Position numbers and translations under genes: made by a program. The notes beneath the pieces are model-generated. The model made no database searches, was not told where the DNA came from, and was given only the letters and a program-made list of their open reading frames with translations. From positions 1 through 22,908 of the IMG/VR virus record IMGVR_UViG_3300025147_000044: a stretch of 22,908 bases of DNA; one strand, written 5' to 3'. Position 1 is the stretch's first letter. The number at the start of each line of letters is the position of its first letter. The stretch is from a virus. Of this stretch, positions 12,739-20,673 are shown piece by piece.

Positions 12739-13424
12739 TAGCAATTCCCCCAGTTTGGTATAATTTCAACTTTTGTGACCGTACCAACCCACGATATGAC
12801 ATTATCTCCAGTCACTAACTTTGGCCACTCATTGGCTGCCACATCATTATTTTTTGGGGTTAGGTCCTTATAGCACTCTCTGATGTCTGCATTGATGGTC
12901 ACATATTCAGAAACATTCTTCAGGATGTAATTGTCATTATTGATTGTCAACGTAATTTCGCCTGTGCCATAGACCTTAATAATAGGATTAGCTGATGCTG
13001 TCCCAGGATTGCTTAAGGTACTCGATCCTAACAAAGTAATCATATCCAAGCCTTCATCAAGATAATTGAGAGGCTGGCACTTGATCTTTATGGTCCCTTG
13101 TCTGAGTAACAACCATCTCGGCCAGTCCACTTGGCCATATATACGGCCTTTGTAAAACACACCAGGCTCGGAGGATAATTTCAATATTCCTTCACCCCTA
13201 AGCCATGCCTTGATGTAATTCAATTTCGTTAAATCCTTAAGTGTGATCAATATCTCTTTATCTATAGGCGCTAAGGATTCGTCATCGTTGTAGAGATATC
13301 CATCACGCCCATCGACTTCTTCAAACTTCCCTTTCTGACTTGCAGTCTGTATAGGAGGAAGTTTGTTTACAACTATTTCCAGATCTTCACTACTTGTGTT
13401 ATTCCAAATGAAATGAGGTAACAT
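12738..13424 (-). CDS. Distal tail protein (Dit, siphovirus tail component)
   Basis: This 228-residue protein is a Dit-like tail component: an N-terminal domain (about 1-115, HFIWNNTSSEDLEIVVNKLP) and a beta-rich C-terminal galectin-like domain after GTIKIKCQPLNYL. ATG at 13422-13424 is chosen for its AAGGAGGAG site; an upstream in-frame start would overlap the tape-measure end. Dit forms the hexameric hub joining tail tube, tape measure and Tal. The order tape measure, Dit, Tal is standard for Gram-positive siphoviruses. The stop overlaps the Tal start by one base, so the two are coupled. Confidence 0.9.
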   Translation of the reverse strand: MLPHFIWNNTSSEDLEIVVNKLPPIQTASQKGKFEEVDGRDGYLYNDDESLAPIDKEILITLKDLTKLNYIKAWLRGEGILKLSSEPGVFYKGRIYGQVDWPRWLLLRQGTIKIKCQPLNYLDEGLDMITLLGSSTLSNPGTASANPIIKVYGTGEITLTINNDNYILKNVSEYVTINADIRECYKDLTPKNNDVAANEWPKLVTGDNVISWVGTVTKVEIIPNWGNC

Positions 13425-13437
13425 GTTAACTCCTCCT

Positions 13438-15642
13438 TTATGCAAACTCCCAGTTTTCTTTCTCTATGTCATTTTTTAATGCTCTATCAAATTCCGGATA
13501 TAGCTCTCTTGATACTATTTTCTTATCCAGGTAAACATTAGGATTCTTGCTTGCGATAATTGATAATAGGTCAATCATCTTCGCAAATAGGGTTGTGTCA
13601 TTCTGCACGCCTAGAGTCTTCATTGCATCTGACATGATCGGTACAAGCTTATTCAAAGGAAGTATAGCTTCTCCGCCTGTTGATGGTTCTGCAAAACCTT
13701 GTAATCCTGCAGCCGTATTTAAGATTGTAGGCTTCGTGAATATACCGCCTAATGCGTTCCACTTCACACCTAGTGAAGGCTTGCCTGGTAATCCTAGATA
13801 GTCTCCAATCTTTCCCCAGAATCCCTCTTTACTCCATGTGACAGAGAATGAAGGTAGCTTAATCGAAGGTAATGACCATTTGAAATCAAAAAATCCTTTA
13901 ATCTTCTTAATGGCTTCATCGACCTTGTCTCTAGCAAATTGAATCTTTTCTTTAATGCCATCCTTAATGTTGTCGAATATTCCCAGGACCGTATCTTTCA
14001 CGCCCTTAACCTTGTCGAAAAACTCTGTGATCTTTGCAATGGCTCCTTGAACTTTGTCCCTGGCAAACTCAATCTTGTCTTTAATACCAGTTGCAATCTG
14101 TTCAAACCATTCAATAACGTTAGTGACTAGAGGGATAATATATTCTCTGAATTTATCAGCCAGCCATTTTATGATTGCACCAACAAATTCGATTGCGGGC
14201 TTGATAACATTGTCATATACCCATTTCAGGGTATCTCCCATCGTCTGGAATGCTGCCTGAATTTGTGGCATGTGTTCCCTGAACTTATCTGCAATTGCTT
14301 TGACCAATTCAATGATCACATCAAATACAGGTTTCAGGATGTTGTCCCAAATATCAGATATCAATTTAAACGCTGTTTCTACCACTGCAAATATCCATGG
14401 CCATGCTGCTAAAAAGATATCCCATACGACTTTAACGAGATCCACAATCGCATCGAATGCTGGTTTAAGTGTGGTTTCCCATATCTGCTTTACCTTTGAG
14501 AATACGGCATCCACAAGCGCTTGAATTCGTGGCCAATACTCAACGAACTGGTTTACAACATCCTGTACCATTTGAACAATAAACTCGAATATCGGAGTAC
14601 CTACGTCTTGCCATACCTGTTCTATGAAATCAAAGGTCTCTTTGAATTTCGCTTGGATCCACGGCCAATTCTCTTTGAAAAAATCAATCACAGTTCCAAT
14701 CGTGGTACCAAATTTATAAAATGCTCCTGCTATACCGTCTAAGGCATCGGGATCACCTACACCTTTAATACCATCTTTCAGAAATTCAAAGTTTCTTTTT
14801 ATATTGTCAAAAAACGAGAAATCGAAAGTTCCCATTCTGCTTTGTAGCGTTTCGATACCAGCTGTAATCTTCTGTACTACCTTAACTGCAACTGCTAAAA
14901 CAGGCGTTCCTATTGTGGCTATAAATCTATCCCAGGTAGCTTTCAAGTTACCTGTTACATTTTCCCATGAGTCAGCTTCTCTTGTAGCCTGTCCCATAGC
15001 ACCATTTAATTCATAGGTTTTCTCTACCGTCTCAAGTAAGAGATTCTGTCTTTCCGCTTCATTCAGGTCCTGCCATTTTTTACCATATTTATCTAACGAC
15101 TTTTGATTCATCTGATTCGCATTAGTAAATACACCTATAGCATCACCTGCAGCAAAGTTACCCTTCATAAATGAGGCTATTGAGGCTGAGGCTGTTTCCA
15201 TCGAAGTATCATAAAAGGCTGCACTATCTGCAGCAAGCTTAGTGGCTTTTTCAGTGGCCAGCATTGAGGCTTCAGCACTCATGCCTGCACCCTTTGTTTG
15301 AGCACCAAATGAGTTCCAGGAAGTAGTCAATCTGTCTACATGGATACCTAGCTCTTTAGACTGATTCTTGATTTTATCCATTGCAGCGCCAGCATCGTTA
15401 CCAAACACCTGATCGAACTGAGCGCCCATTGCTTTGATTTTAGCGGATGTCTCAATCATCTGTTTGCCAAAGGCTATAATTTTTTGTACTGCAAATGCTG
15501 CAACAATAGCACCACCGATTTTCTTCATCGCAGAACCTATCTTTGATTCAGATTTTTGAGCGGTGTTTGTTACTTTGTCAATGTCACCAGAGGCTTCTTT
15601 GCCATTGGTGATAAATTTTCCCATGAGAGTGAATAATTCCAT
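13438..15642 (-). CDS. Tape measure protein
   Basis: At 734 residues this is the tape measure that sets tail length; by the usual rough rule of 1.5 angstrom per residue the tail would be about 110 nm. It has an N-terminal helix-rich region with the conserved TMP motifs (about 70-200, including TTSWNSFGAQ and a phage-tail-type core) and hydrophobic segments at about 43-58 (GGAIVAAFAV). Four 44-residue Trp-rich repeats follow at 326-501, then two copies of GIK(D/E)KI(E/Q)FARDKV-type helices, and a C-terminal region with GGIFTKPTIL and GGEAILPLNKL. GGGAGGTGAAGCA precedes the ATG. It lies just after the frameshifting chaperones, as expected. Its end overlaps the region before the Dit start. Confidence 0.92.
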   Translation of the reverse strand: MELFTLMGKFITNGKEASGDIDKVTNTAQKSESKIGSAMKKIGGAIVAAFAVQKIIAFGKQMIETSAKIKAMGAQFDQVFGNDAGAAMDKIKNQSKELGIHVDRLTTSWNSFGAQTKGAGMSAEASMLATEKATKLAADSAAFYDTSMETASASIASFMKGNFAAGDAIGVFTNANQMNQKSLDKYGKKWQDLNEAERQNLLLETVEKTYELNGAMGQATREADSWENVTGNLKATWDRFIATIGTPVLAVAVKVVQKITAGIETLQSRMGTFDFSFFDNIKRNFEFLKDGIKGVGDPDALDGIAGAFYKFGTTIGTVIDFFKENWPWIQAKFKETFDFIEQVWQDVGTPIFEFIVQMVQDVVNQFVEYWPRIQALVDAVFSKVKQIWETTLKPAFDAIVDLVKVVWDIFLAAWPWIFAVVETAFKLISDIWDNILKPVFDVIIELVKAIADKFREHMPQIQAAFQTMGDTLKWVYDNVIKPAIEFVGAIIKWLADKFREYIIPLVTNVIEWFEQIATGIKDKIEFARDKVQGAIAKITEFFDKVKGVKDTVLGIFDNIKDGIKEKIQFARDKVDEAIKKIKGFFDFKWSLPSIKLPSFSVTWSKEGFWGKIGDYLGLPGKPSLGVKWNALGGIFTKPTILNTAAGLQGFAEPSTGGEAILPLNKLVPIMSDAMKTLGVQNDTTLFAKMIDLLSIIASKNPNVYLDKKIVSRELYPEFDRALKNDIEKENWEFA
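14140..14667 (-). repeat. Four tandem 44-residue repeats in the tape measure
   Basis: The segment encodes four units of exactly 44 residues (132 bp each, residues 326-369, 370-413, 414-457, 458-501). Each starts W-P-x-I-Q/F-A (M-P-Q-I-Q-A in the last) and later has a (I/V)-(W/Y)-(D/E/Q) then K/T-P-(A/V/I) pattern. Units 2 to 4 are most alike. Whole-unit duplications in tape measures change tail length. Confidence 0.8.
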
Positions 15643-15654
15643 TGCTTCACCTCC

Positions 15655-16352
15655 CTACTGTTTCTTTTCCTTGATATATTTATTAGCAATTTCTAAAGCC
15701 TGTTCTTGAGCCTCTTCAGAGATTGCTGGGGTGATCTGTTTTGTTACTGCATCTTTATATTCCTGGTAGGTCATGTCAGACATGATTGATTTATGCAGAT
15801 AATATTCCATCATCGCTTCTTCCTGAATTTCTCCCATAAGAAAGACAATGTAATCGTAAAGCTCTCTAGTATTGGATAGGGTTTTTAGTAATCCATCTAC
15901 ATCGGCATAGCGTTTGAAGAAGATGTCTTTTAAACGTTCTTCTCCTATTTGCTTAAGAATGACGATATAGATTTTATAAAATTTGCAAGTTCAGGCTTCC
16001 TAAAGAAATTTATGATTAATTCTCCATAAATATCAATTTCTAGTTCCTGAATATCTTTCACTGTTGTGCCACAAAGAGAAGCAAGTAGCCTATTGATATC
16101 ATCTTTTCCTCTTTCGATATTCCCCAAGGCCACTTCCATAAGTTCAGCGACAAAATCCATTCCAAGATCAGCCATTTCATCATCGTCTTTTTTAGTCTCA
16201 GCCTTTTCGGGCTTTTTCTTTTTTGCTGAGGCTTTTTCAGTGGCATCAGCTTGCTTTTTAAAGAAAGCCTTAAGCATGTCCTTTATTCCTAACTTAGAAA
16301 ACAATGTCAGTACCGGAAATAAATCCTGGCCTGATAATTTACGCATTTCCAT
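15655..16352 (-). CDS. Tail assembly chaperone GT fusion by -1 frameshift
   Basis: The long product joins residues 1-125 of the gene at 15945-16352 to 107 residues read in the -1 frame from 15978 to the stop at 15655-15657, giving 232 residues. The shift occurs at the heptamer A-AAT-TTT. The -1 frame is open from the heptamer to its stop, and its internal ATG at 15837 lacks a ribosome binding site, so the downstream part is not an independent gene. The extension begins YKIYIVILKQ and ends KYIKEKKQ, and is helical and charged. This copies the lambda G/GT arrangement, in which both products prepare the tape measure for tail tube assembly. It lies between the major tail protein and the tape measure, the canonical place. 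Confidence 0.82.
15945..16352 (-). CDS. Tail assembly chaperone (gpG-like)
   Basis: This 135-residue protein is the unshifted product. It begins MEMRKLSGQDLFPVLTLFSK, has a Lys- and acid-rich hydrophilic stretch at about 40-60 (KKKKPEKAETKKDDDE) and a helical C-terminal domain. GGAGG sits upstream of the ATG. It corresponds to gpG-type chaperones in position, size and presence of a slippery site near its end (codons 124-125 of 135). It should coat or solubilise the tape measure before tube polymerisation and be absent from mature virions. The MTP gene upstream is separated by a hairpin at 16388-16407. Confidence 0.88.
   Translation of the reverse strand: MEMRKLSGQDLFPVLTLFSKLGIKDMLKAFFKKQADATEKASAKKKKPEKAETKKDDDEMADLGMDFVAELMEVALGNIERGKDDINRLLASLCGTTVKDIQELEIDIYGELIINFFRKPELANFIKSISSFLSK
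15978..15984 (-). promoter_or_regulatory. Slippery heptamer A-AAT-TTT for -1 frameshift
   Basis: On the minus strand codons 124-125 read AAT TTT after a final A of codon 123, so both tRNAs can slip back one base (AAA TTT). An SD-like AGGAAG (15996-16001) lies 11 bases upstream, the spacing at which such sites stimulate -1 shifts in bacteria. No strong hairpin lies within 10 bases downstream; a weak GAAGAA/TTCTTC stem lies about 35 bases away. Confidence 0.82.
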
Positions 16353-16387
16353 TTAACTAACCTCCAGATATTTTTGTATAAAGTAAA

Positions 16388-16407
16388 GAGCTAGGTTTCC
16401 CTAGCTC
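16388..16407 (-). terminator. Hairpin over the major tail protein stop codon
   Basis: On the minus strand GAGCTAGG pairs perfectly with CCTAGCTC around a GAAA tetraloop, followed by TTTACTTTAT. The MTP stop codon TAG lies inside the left arm. It probably acts as a partial terminator that lowers transcription of the chaperone and tape-measure genes relative to the abundant tail protein. Confidence 0.7.
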
Positions 16408-17237
16408 ACTGTTACTGTGCATGTTCCTGTAAATTTGCCATCTCCAGTCTTTACAGTGACCGTTGCAACACCTGCAGCAACACCTATGACATGTCCTTCA
16501 GCATCTACTGAGGCGATGTCATTATCGGATGATGTGTACTTAAGGTCTGGGTTTGTTGCATCAACTGGCGCTATGGTTACTACAAGAGGCTTAACTGCTG
16601 CTATAGCAACTGCTAATGCTCCTGGGACTGTAATACCTGTTACAGGCTTAACTTCACCAGGGAAATAAATCTTCCATGCTCCACCGACTGCGGTTGGATC
16701 TTCTGCTCTTGCTTCAAACGTTACAGGGATTCCTGCTTCAGAATGATTTGCAGTCTCAGCACCTAGACCAGATACGGATATTCCGTATTCCATCATGATC
16801 AATACTGGTGCATCGTCCCCTTCTCTGAGTCCGAAAACAGCGATGTCCTTAATGTAGTCAGTGTCATCGATCTTGTGCTTTGGCTCAAGAACCTTGTACC
16901 CTGTTGGAGCTTCATCTACTACCGCATCCCTTGATGTGGAGATCAATGAGGCTTTCAGGTTTGCAATGGTCCATTCCTTCAGCGTGGTTTCAATTGTCAT
17001 GTCAGTGCCTTCGATATAGTCATTACCCTTCACCTTGATAAGAACACCGTCGATTTCTGCTTGTCTCATATTCTGGACAATAGAAACCTTGACACCGGAT
17101 GTCGTGGCACCTAGGCTCTCACCTTCAAACTGTCCTAGGGCTTTGTTGTAAACAACATCTCTCCATAAGGAAGCGGAATGAAGCATAAAGTTTTCAGCAC
17201 TTGTAGAAGTGAAATTTGTTCTGTTTAATGCTTTCAT
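16401..17237 (-). CDS. Major tail protein with C-terminal Ig-like (Big2) domain
   Basis: This 278-residue protein is the tail-tube subunit. Residues about 1-195 form the tube domain, with motifs such as SASLWRDVVYNKALGQ, GNDYIEGTDMTIETTLKEW and GIPVTFEARAEDP. Residues about 200-278 form a bacterial Ig-like group 2 domain, with PVTGITVPG, then DLKYTSSDNDIASVDAEGHV and a run of short strands ending TGTCTVTVS. Such surface-exposed domains on tail tubes are thought to help weak contact with host sugars. The gene lies between tail terminator and chaperones. The tube core and Big2 assignment are firm; the adhesive role is inference. Confidence 0.9.
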   Translation of the reverse strand: MKALNRTNFTSTSAENFMLHSASLWRDVVYNKALGQFEGESLGATTSGVKVSIVQNMRQAEIDGVLIKVKGNDYIEGTDMTIETTLKEWTIANLKASLISTSRDAVVDEAPTGYKVLEPKHKIDDTDYIKDIAVFGLREGDDAPVLIMMEYGISVSGLGAETANHSEAGIPVTFEARAEDPTAVGGAWKIYFPGEVKPVTGITVPGALAVAIAAVKPLVVTIAPVDATNPDLKYTSSDNDIASVDAEGHVIGVAAGVATVTVKTGDGKFTGTCTVTVS

Positions 17238-17239
17238 GT

Positions 17240-17602
17240 TTAATACCTCCGATAAATTTTTAATTTGAATTGCATGAATTTACGATTAATCTCAGTATCT
17301 GGCTGAGGTATGGACCTCGCCAGAATGAATTGAAAATTTACGATATAATCATCATTCTTTGCTCTTGATTTATTAAGTTCCAAGCAGAATCTTGTACATA
17401 GTTGCTCGATTCTTATCTTGTCATTTCCTGTGTTATCGAAAAGTTCAATTTCCAGATCACCATTTAGGACACCATCATCGTCATCACCATCCAGGACAAG
17501 CCGATAAATAGCATAAGGAAAAACAACATCCTTTGACGGATTGAATTCATGAAAGGTATTAGGATGAATTGAACTTAATTTACTGTATATAGCACTTAAC
17601 AC
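17240..17602 (-). CDS. Tail terminator-like protein
   Basis: This 120-residue protein begins MLSAIYSKLSSIHPNTFHEF and contains PYAIYRLVLDGD near residues 29-40 and a beta-rich end (FMQFKLKIYRRY). Size, composition and place just before the major tail protein fit the tail terminator (gpU / SPP1 gp17-like) that caps the tail and joins it to the head. It follows the HK97 gp10-like gene by 3 bases. The family call rests mainly on order and general pattern. Confidence 0.75.
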   Translation of the reverse strand: MLSAIYSKLSSIHPNTFHEFNPSKDVVFPYAIYRLVLDGDDDDGVLNGDLEIELFDNTGNDKIRIEQLCTRFCLELNKSRAKNDDYIVNFQFILARSIPQPDTEINRKFMQFKLKIYRRY

Positions 17603-17605
17603 CTG

Positions 17606-18022
17606 TTACACCTTCCTTACTTTGAATTTTTGTCCTAGGATCTCCTGACAGCGCTTTTCAATCTGTTTCTTCACTGATTTATACCCTGGCCTCATGTAAG
17701 GCTGCGCTCTCATACCCATAGTGAAGATTGTCTTTCCATCTTCATCCTTGTAAGCCCATCCGCCTTTTCTACCCTGGCCATTCTCTGCATATATTCCGGT
17801 TCCAAATTCTACCCATACAGCATATTCAGTATTTACACCAATCGTCACACTCATTTCTGCTTCGTTGACTTTATATCCTAGAGAGGTCTTTAATGCGGTT
17901 GTGTCAGTCGGTATGAGTGGAAAGATTGCACTATAGATCAATTCCCCTATCTCATATAACATTGCCTTCTGGGCTTGTCTGAGGGCTTCCTTGCATGCTG
18001 CTGAATTGTCTTTAAACTGCAT
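17606..18022 (-). CDS. HK97 gp10-like head-tail protein
   Basis: This 138-residue protein matches the HK97 gp10 family: an N-terminal helical part (ACKEALRQAQKAMLYEIGEL), the VEFGTG motif at 71-76 after YAVW, and the conserved GMRAQPYMRP at 103-112, followed by a basic helical tail. Family members join head and tail during siphovirus assembly. It lies between the head-closure and tail terminator genes, spaced by 3 bases on each side, as in related genomes. Confidence 0.9.
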   Translation of the reverse strand: MQFKDNSAACKEALRQAQKAMLYEIGELIYSAIFPLIPTDTTALKTSLGYKVNEAEMSVTIGVNTEYAVWVEFGTGIYAENGQGRKGGWAYKDEDGKTIFTMGMRAQPYMRPGYKSVKKQIEKRCQEILGQKFKVRKV

Positions 18023-18025
18023 GAG

Positions 18026-18349
18026 CTACACCACCTTATTGAGATAGACTTCAAGGTGATGATGTTGATTGCCTGGATCATCTACAAATACGATTCTATA
18101 GCCTGGTTTATTCTCATCCGTACCTACACCCTGACCTTCTTTTAAGTCAGTCCTGTAGGGAAGAATAAGCACATGGGTAGAGGCTTCAATGTATGCATTT
18201 TGTATGATATTACCTTTGAAGTCTGTTCCTGTAAGCATGTCCAATAAGCCATCATTAACCATGAAAGCAAAGGTCTCGGTTTCAATAGTTCCACCAATTC
18301 CATTCGGCTGACTGGTTTTACTAAAAATATAGAATTTTTCTTTAGTCAT
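18026..18349 (-). CDS. Head-tail joining / head closure protein
   Basis: This 107-residue beta-rich protein begins MTKEKFYIFSKTSQPNGIGG and contains DMLTGTDFKGN, then HVLILPYRTDLKEG and VFVDDPGNQHHHLEVYLNKV. The last stretch, with the D-D-P-G-N-x-H-x-x-L-E motif, is typical of the phage head-tail adaptor (SPP1 gp16-like stopper) family. It lies between the DNA-packaging connector and the gp10-like gene. The stopper closes the portal channel and provides the tail docking surface. Confidence 0.82.
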   Translation of the reverse strand: MTKEKFYIFSKTSQPNGIGGTIETETFAFMVNDGLLDMLTGTDFKGNIIQNAYIEASTHVLILPYRTDLKEGQGVGTDENKPGYRIVFVDDPGNQHHHLEVYLNKVV

Positions 18350-18350
18350 C

Positions 18351-18905
18351 CTACCACCTCAGTTTTCGATGCTTATCGAGAAACTTCAATAGTGATGCAG
18401 GATAACCTTCCTCAGAGTTTGAGTCCATATCAAAATACGTGGTGCTTACTCTTGAATAGGTCTCTGACTTGATGCCTAGTTTCCCGGTCATTCGAAGTTC
18501 ATACTCTATCAATTTAACTACACCATCTACTACATCAAGCGGATAAACCACCTTAGTGACCATAATAAAGTCCTTTTCATCAAGGATGGATTCATTTACC
18601 CTAAGTGATGTTCTTGTCACCTCAGCGACCGTATAAAGCCCATCATTTAGTAAACTATCGGATATCTCTATCGTCTGTGCAGGTCTGAATCCCAACAAAA
18701 GAAAGTCAGCACCCTTTATAGTCTTATCTGCAGAAATCACTTCAAGTGTAGTGTGGGATCTAACTCTTTTGTCCTGAAATTTATTATGGGTATTTCCTCG
18801 AACCATTTCTTCCAATGCTTTTAGCTTCGCTCCCAGTCTGGAAGGGTTTCCAATACTCACATCGTCTGGAAGCAACAGTGTGAGATCATCTATTGTAATA
18901 ATCAT
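18351..18905 (-). CDS. Head-tail connector / DNA packaging adaptor
   Basis: This 184-residue protein lies where the SPP1 gp15-type adaptor (head-tail connector, gp6-like) is found, after the capsid genes. Residues 1-50 are helical (IITIDDLTLLLPDD, then KALEEMVRGNTHNKF). A beta-rich insert follows (EVISADKTIKGADFLLLGF..., GLYTVAEVTRTSLRV). The end has helices (VDGVVKLIEYELRMTGKLGI) and SLLKFLDKHRKLRW. The adaptor joins the portal to the stopper. GGGAG precedes the ATG. The beta insert is larger than in the smallest members of the family. Confidence 0.82.
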   Translation of the reverse strand: MIITIDDLTLLLPDDVSIGNPSRLGAKLKALEEMVRGNTHNKFQDKRVRSHTTLEVISADKTIKGADFLLLGFRPAQTIEISDSLLNDGLYTVAEVTRTSLRVNESILDEKDFIMVTKVVYPLDVVDGVVKLIEYELRMTGKLGIKSETYSRVSTTYFDMDSNSEEGYPASLLKFLDKHRKLRW

Positions 18906-18930
18906 GTAACCACTCCCTTGTAAATAGTAA

Positions 18931-18956
18931 AAAAGCGGTTACTTAGAACCGCTTTT
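18931..18956 (-). terminator. Terminator over the end of the acidic gene
   Basis: On the minus strand AAAAGCGGTT and AACCGCTTTT form a perfect 10-base stem with a CTAAGT loop followed by a T run. The stop codon of the preceding 76-residue gene lies at the end of the loop. It would reduce transcription past the capsid module into the connectors. Confidence 0.8.
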
Positions 18957-19169
18957 GCCTCTCTTAGATGTTGTTTTTTCTTCTTCAGCCTCTTTTATAG
19001 GCTCTTCTTCAACTTCTTCTATTGGATCTGTCACTTCTTCTGGAAGTTCTGGTTCTGTGAGCTGCTGTTGCTCAACCATGATTTCCTTGAAGCCTTCTTT
19101 GAGAAGGAGGTCTCTTTCCTTATCGGTGGAGACCAGTCTCTCAACATTTAACCTTAAAAGCCTATACAT
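18939..19169 (-). CDS. Small acidic capsid-module protein, 76 aa
   Basis: The ATG overlaps the capsid stop (TAATG), so its translation is coupled to the capsid gene. The N-terminal 32 residues are mixed (MYRLLRLNVERLVSTDKERD) and the next 33 are a Pro/Glu-rich acidic region (EEVEEEPIKEAEEE). The end is basic and Ser/Gly-rich (TTSKRGKSGSK). Small acidic proteins of this kind are common just after capsid genes in Gram-positive siphoviruses and may be minor head components, but no function is known for this one. Confidence 0.78.
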   Translation of the reverse strand: MYRLLRLNVERLVSTDKERDLLLKEGFKEIMVEQQQLTEPELPEEVTDPIEEVEEEPIKEAEEEKTTSKRGKSGSK

Positions 19170-20092
19170 TATACAGGCTTAGCTTCTTTGTAGTTGATGT
19201 AGATTGAGGATACAGCATTGTCCTTAACCCAAAGATCATGATATCTTCTGTAGTCCATAGACCAAGCGTTAGCCTCCTGGTTTGTCTGTGGATCAAAGAT
19301 TCTCATGTTGTCCTGTTTGGTTACTGCAATTGGGGTAGTTCTTGGCACGATAATGAAATTCATCTGAATGCCAGTTGCAGCCTTAACGTATCCGCCTACT
19401 TCCTGACCTGCAGTTTCACCATCATAAAGGGTGATTGCAGAATACATTCTGTTTTCAGGGGTTACGATAAGAGGGCATGAGTCGATTGAAGGAACCTTAG
19501 TAGTGATTCCACCAGCTGAGAAATCAACTGACTGAAGCTTACCAAGTACTGCCATTTCGACTTCCTGAAGCGCATCATAAGTGATATGGATAACCAGTTC
19601 ACCATTGTGTCCTGCCTGTCTTACCTGCTTGATACCGATCTTGATCTTCTCAAGAATGGTAGCTGCTGCAGGAGTATAGGAGTAAACCTTATTTGCTTCA
19701 TCTGCTGAAGCTGACAGCTTAGACAGTCTGTAGGCATCTATTTCAGGATGAACTTTCGTTCTCTGGAATTCGCCCATGACCATTCCGGCAGTGGCAACAA
19801 AATTAGTTTCATCAACATCGTTGGCATCAAGTCCGAACTTTCTTCCTCTGTCCTGAGTCATGCTCTTTGTTTCGTACTCGAAATTCACGTTACCCTTAAC
19901 AAAGCCAGTGTTACCTGCTCTGCCATAGTTTCCAAGTCCGTCAACAGAAACCTTAGGAATCTTTACTTCCTTGCCTCCTGCGTACTTTACCTGACCTGCG
20001 TTGGCATCCATCCAACCTGTGACCATTTCCTTTAGTGCCATTTTGTCGAGATTGTCCTGAAATACGGTTGCGTATGCTATTGTGTTTGCCAT
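19169..20092 (-). CDS. Major capsid protein
   Basis: This 307-residue protein begins MANTIAYATVFQDNLDKMAL and contains the patterns of an HK97-fold coat protein of the Clostridia siphovirus group: VKIPKVSVDGLGNYGRAG at the start of the E-loop region, then MTQDRGRKFGLDANDVDETN, and later TPIAVTKQDNMRIFDPQTNQ near the end. No cleavable N-terminal scaffold is fused; the scaffold is a separate gene just upstream. It assembles the icosahedral shell with the scaffold protein and the portal. Its stop overlaps the start of the acidic protein. GAGGAGATG lies before the ATG. Confidence 0.92.
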   Translation of the reverse strand: MANTIAYATVFQDNLDKMALKEMVTGWMDANAGQVKYAGGKEVKIPKVSVDGLGNYGRAGNTGFVKGNVNFEYETKSMTQDRGRKFGLDANDVDETNFVATAGMVMGEFQRTKVHPEIDAYRLSKLSASADEANKVYSYTPAAATILEKIKIGIKQVRQAGHNGELVIHITYDALQEVEMAVLGKLQSVDFSAGGITTKVPSIDSCPLIVTPENRMYSAITLYDGETAGQEVGGYVKAATGIQMNFIIVPRTTPIAVTKQDNMRIFDPQTNQEANAWSMDYRRYHDLWVKDNAVSSIYINYKEAKPV

Positions 20093-20115
20093 TTAAATAC
20101 ATCTCCTCTTTCTTT

Positions 20116-20673
20116 TTATAATCCAAGTGCTGCTGCTACTTGGTCATTTAGTGTCTTAGCTGGGTCTGCAGGATTTCCACCAGGTAACTTATTTTCAATT
20201 ACCTTTGGGTCATCCTTTTTTAGTGGATCAACTTCTTTGAAAAAACTAGGCGCGGTTTCTTTGGTCTGCTTAACCAGATTGTCCAGGTCCTTAATGTTCC
20301 CGTCCTTATCTAGTTCAAACTTGTCCAGTCCACCAGCCTTGAAAATTGCATATTCAGCATCGGTGGCACCCGCTTTTTCAAATGCTCCTTTGACTTTTAC
20401 CATCTTGTCCTTGTCTGAAGCATCCTTTTCAAGTGAAGCTACCTTAGCTTTGTAATCATCGATTTCTTTTTGAAGGGTTTCATTGTCCTTATTCCCGCCC
20501 TTTAAAGTTTCCATGGACTTGTTTGCTTCCTTCAACTGATTGGAAATGTCGTTGAACTTATCCTTAGGAACCGCATTCTTTGGGAATTCAGCATTGATCT
20601 CGGTCATAGCTGCGTTAACATCCACCACTCCATCCTTTGTGTACTTTTCGATTATTTTCTTGATCCATTCCAT
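20116..20673 (-). CDS. Phage scaffold protein (Gp20 family)
   Basis: This 185-residue protein starts at ATG 20673 (a GGAGG 8 bases upstream decides against the start at 20688). Residues about 25-45 show the typical E-F-P-K-(N)-A-V-P-K-D-K-F-N segment of Gp20 scaffolds, and residues about 45-95 form a long coiled coil (NQLKEANKSMETLKGGN, then LQKEIDDYKAKVASLEKDAS). The end has a Pro- and Gly-rich linker and a short C-terminal helix (DQVAAALGL) that may bind the coat protein. It should direct capsid assembly and leave before DNA packaging. It lies between MuF and major capsid protein. Confidence 0.9.
   Translation of the reverse strand: MEWIKKIIEKYTKDGVVDVNAAMTEINAEFPKNAVPKDKFNDISNQLKEANKSMETLKGGNKDNETLQKEIDDYKAKVASLEKDASDKDKMVKVKGAFEKAGATDAEYAIFKAGGLDKFELDKDGNIKDLDNLVKQTKETAPSFFKEVDPLKKDDPKVIENKLPGGNPADPAKTLNDQVAAALGL

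Noticed and set aside
15655-15837. A separate 60-residue gene after the tail chaperone
   Set aside because: The ATG at 15837 has no ribosome binding site, and the frame is open upstream to the slippery heptamer in the chaperone gene, so it is the 3' part of the frameshift product.
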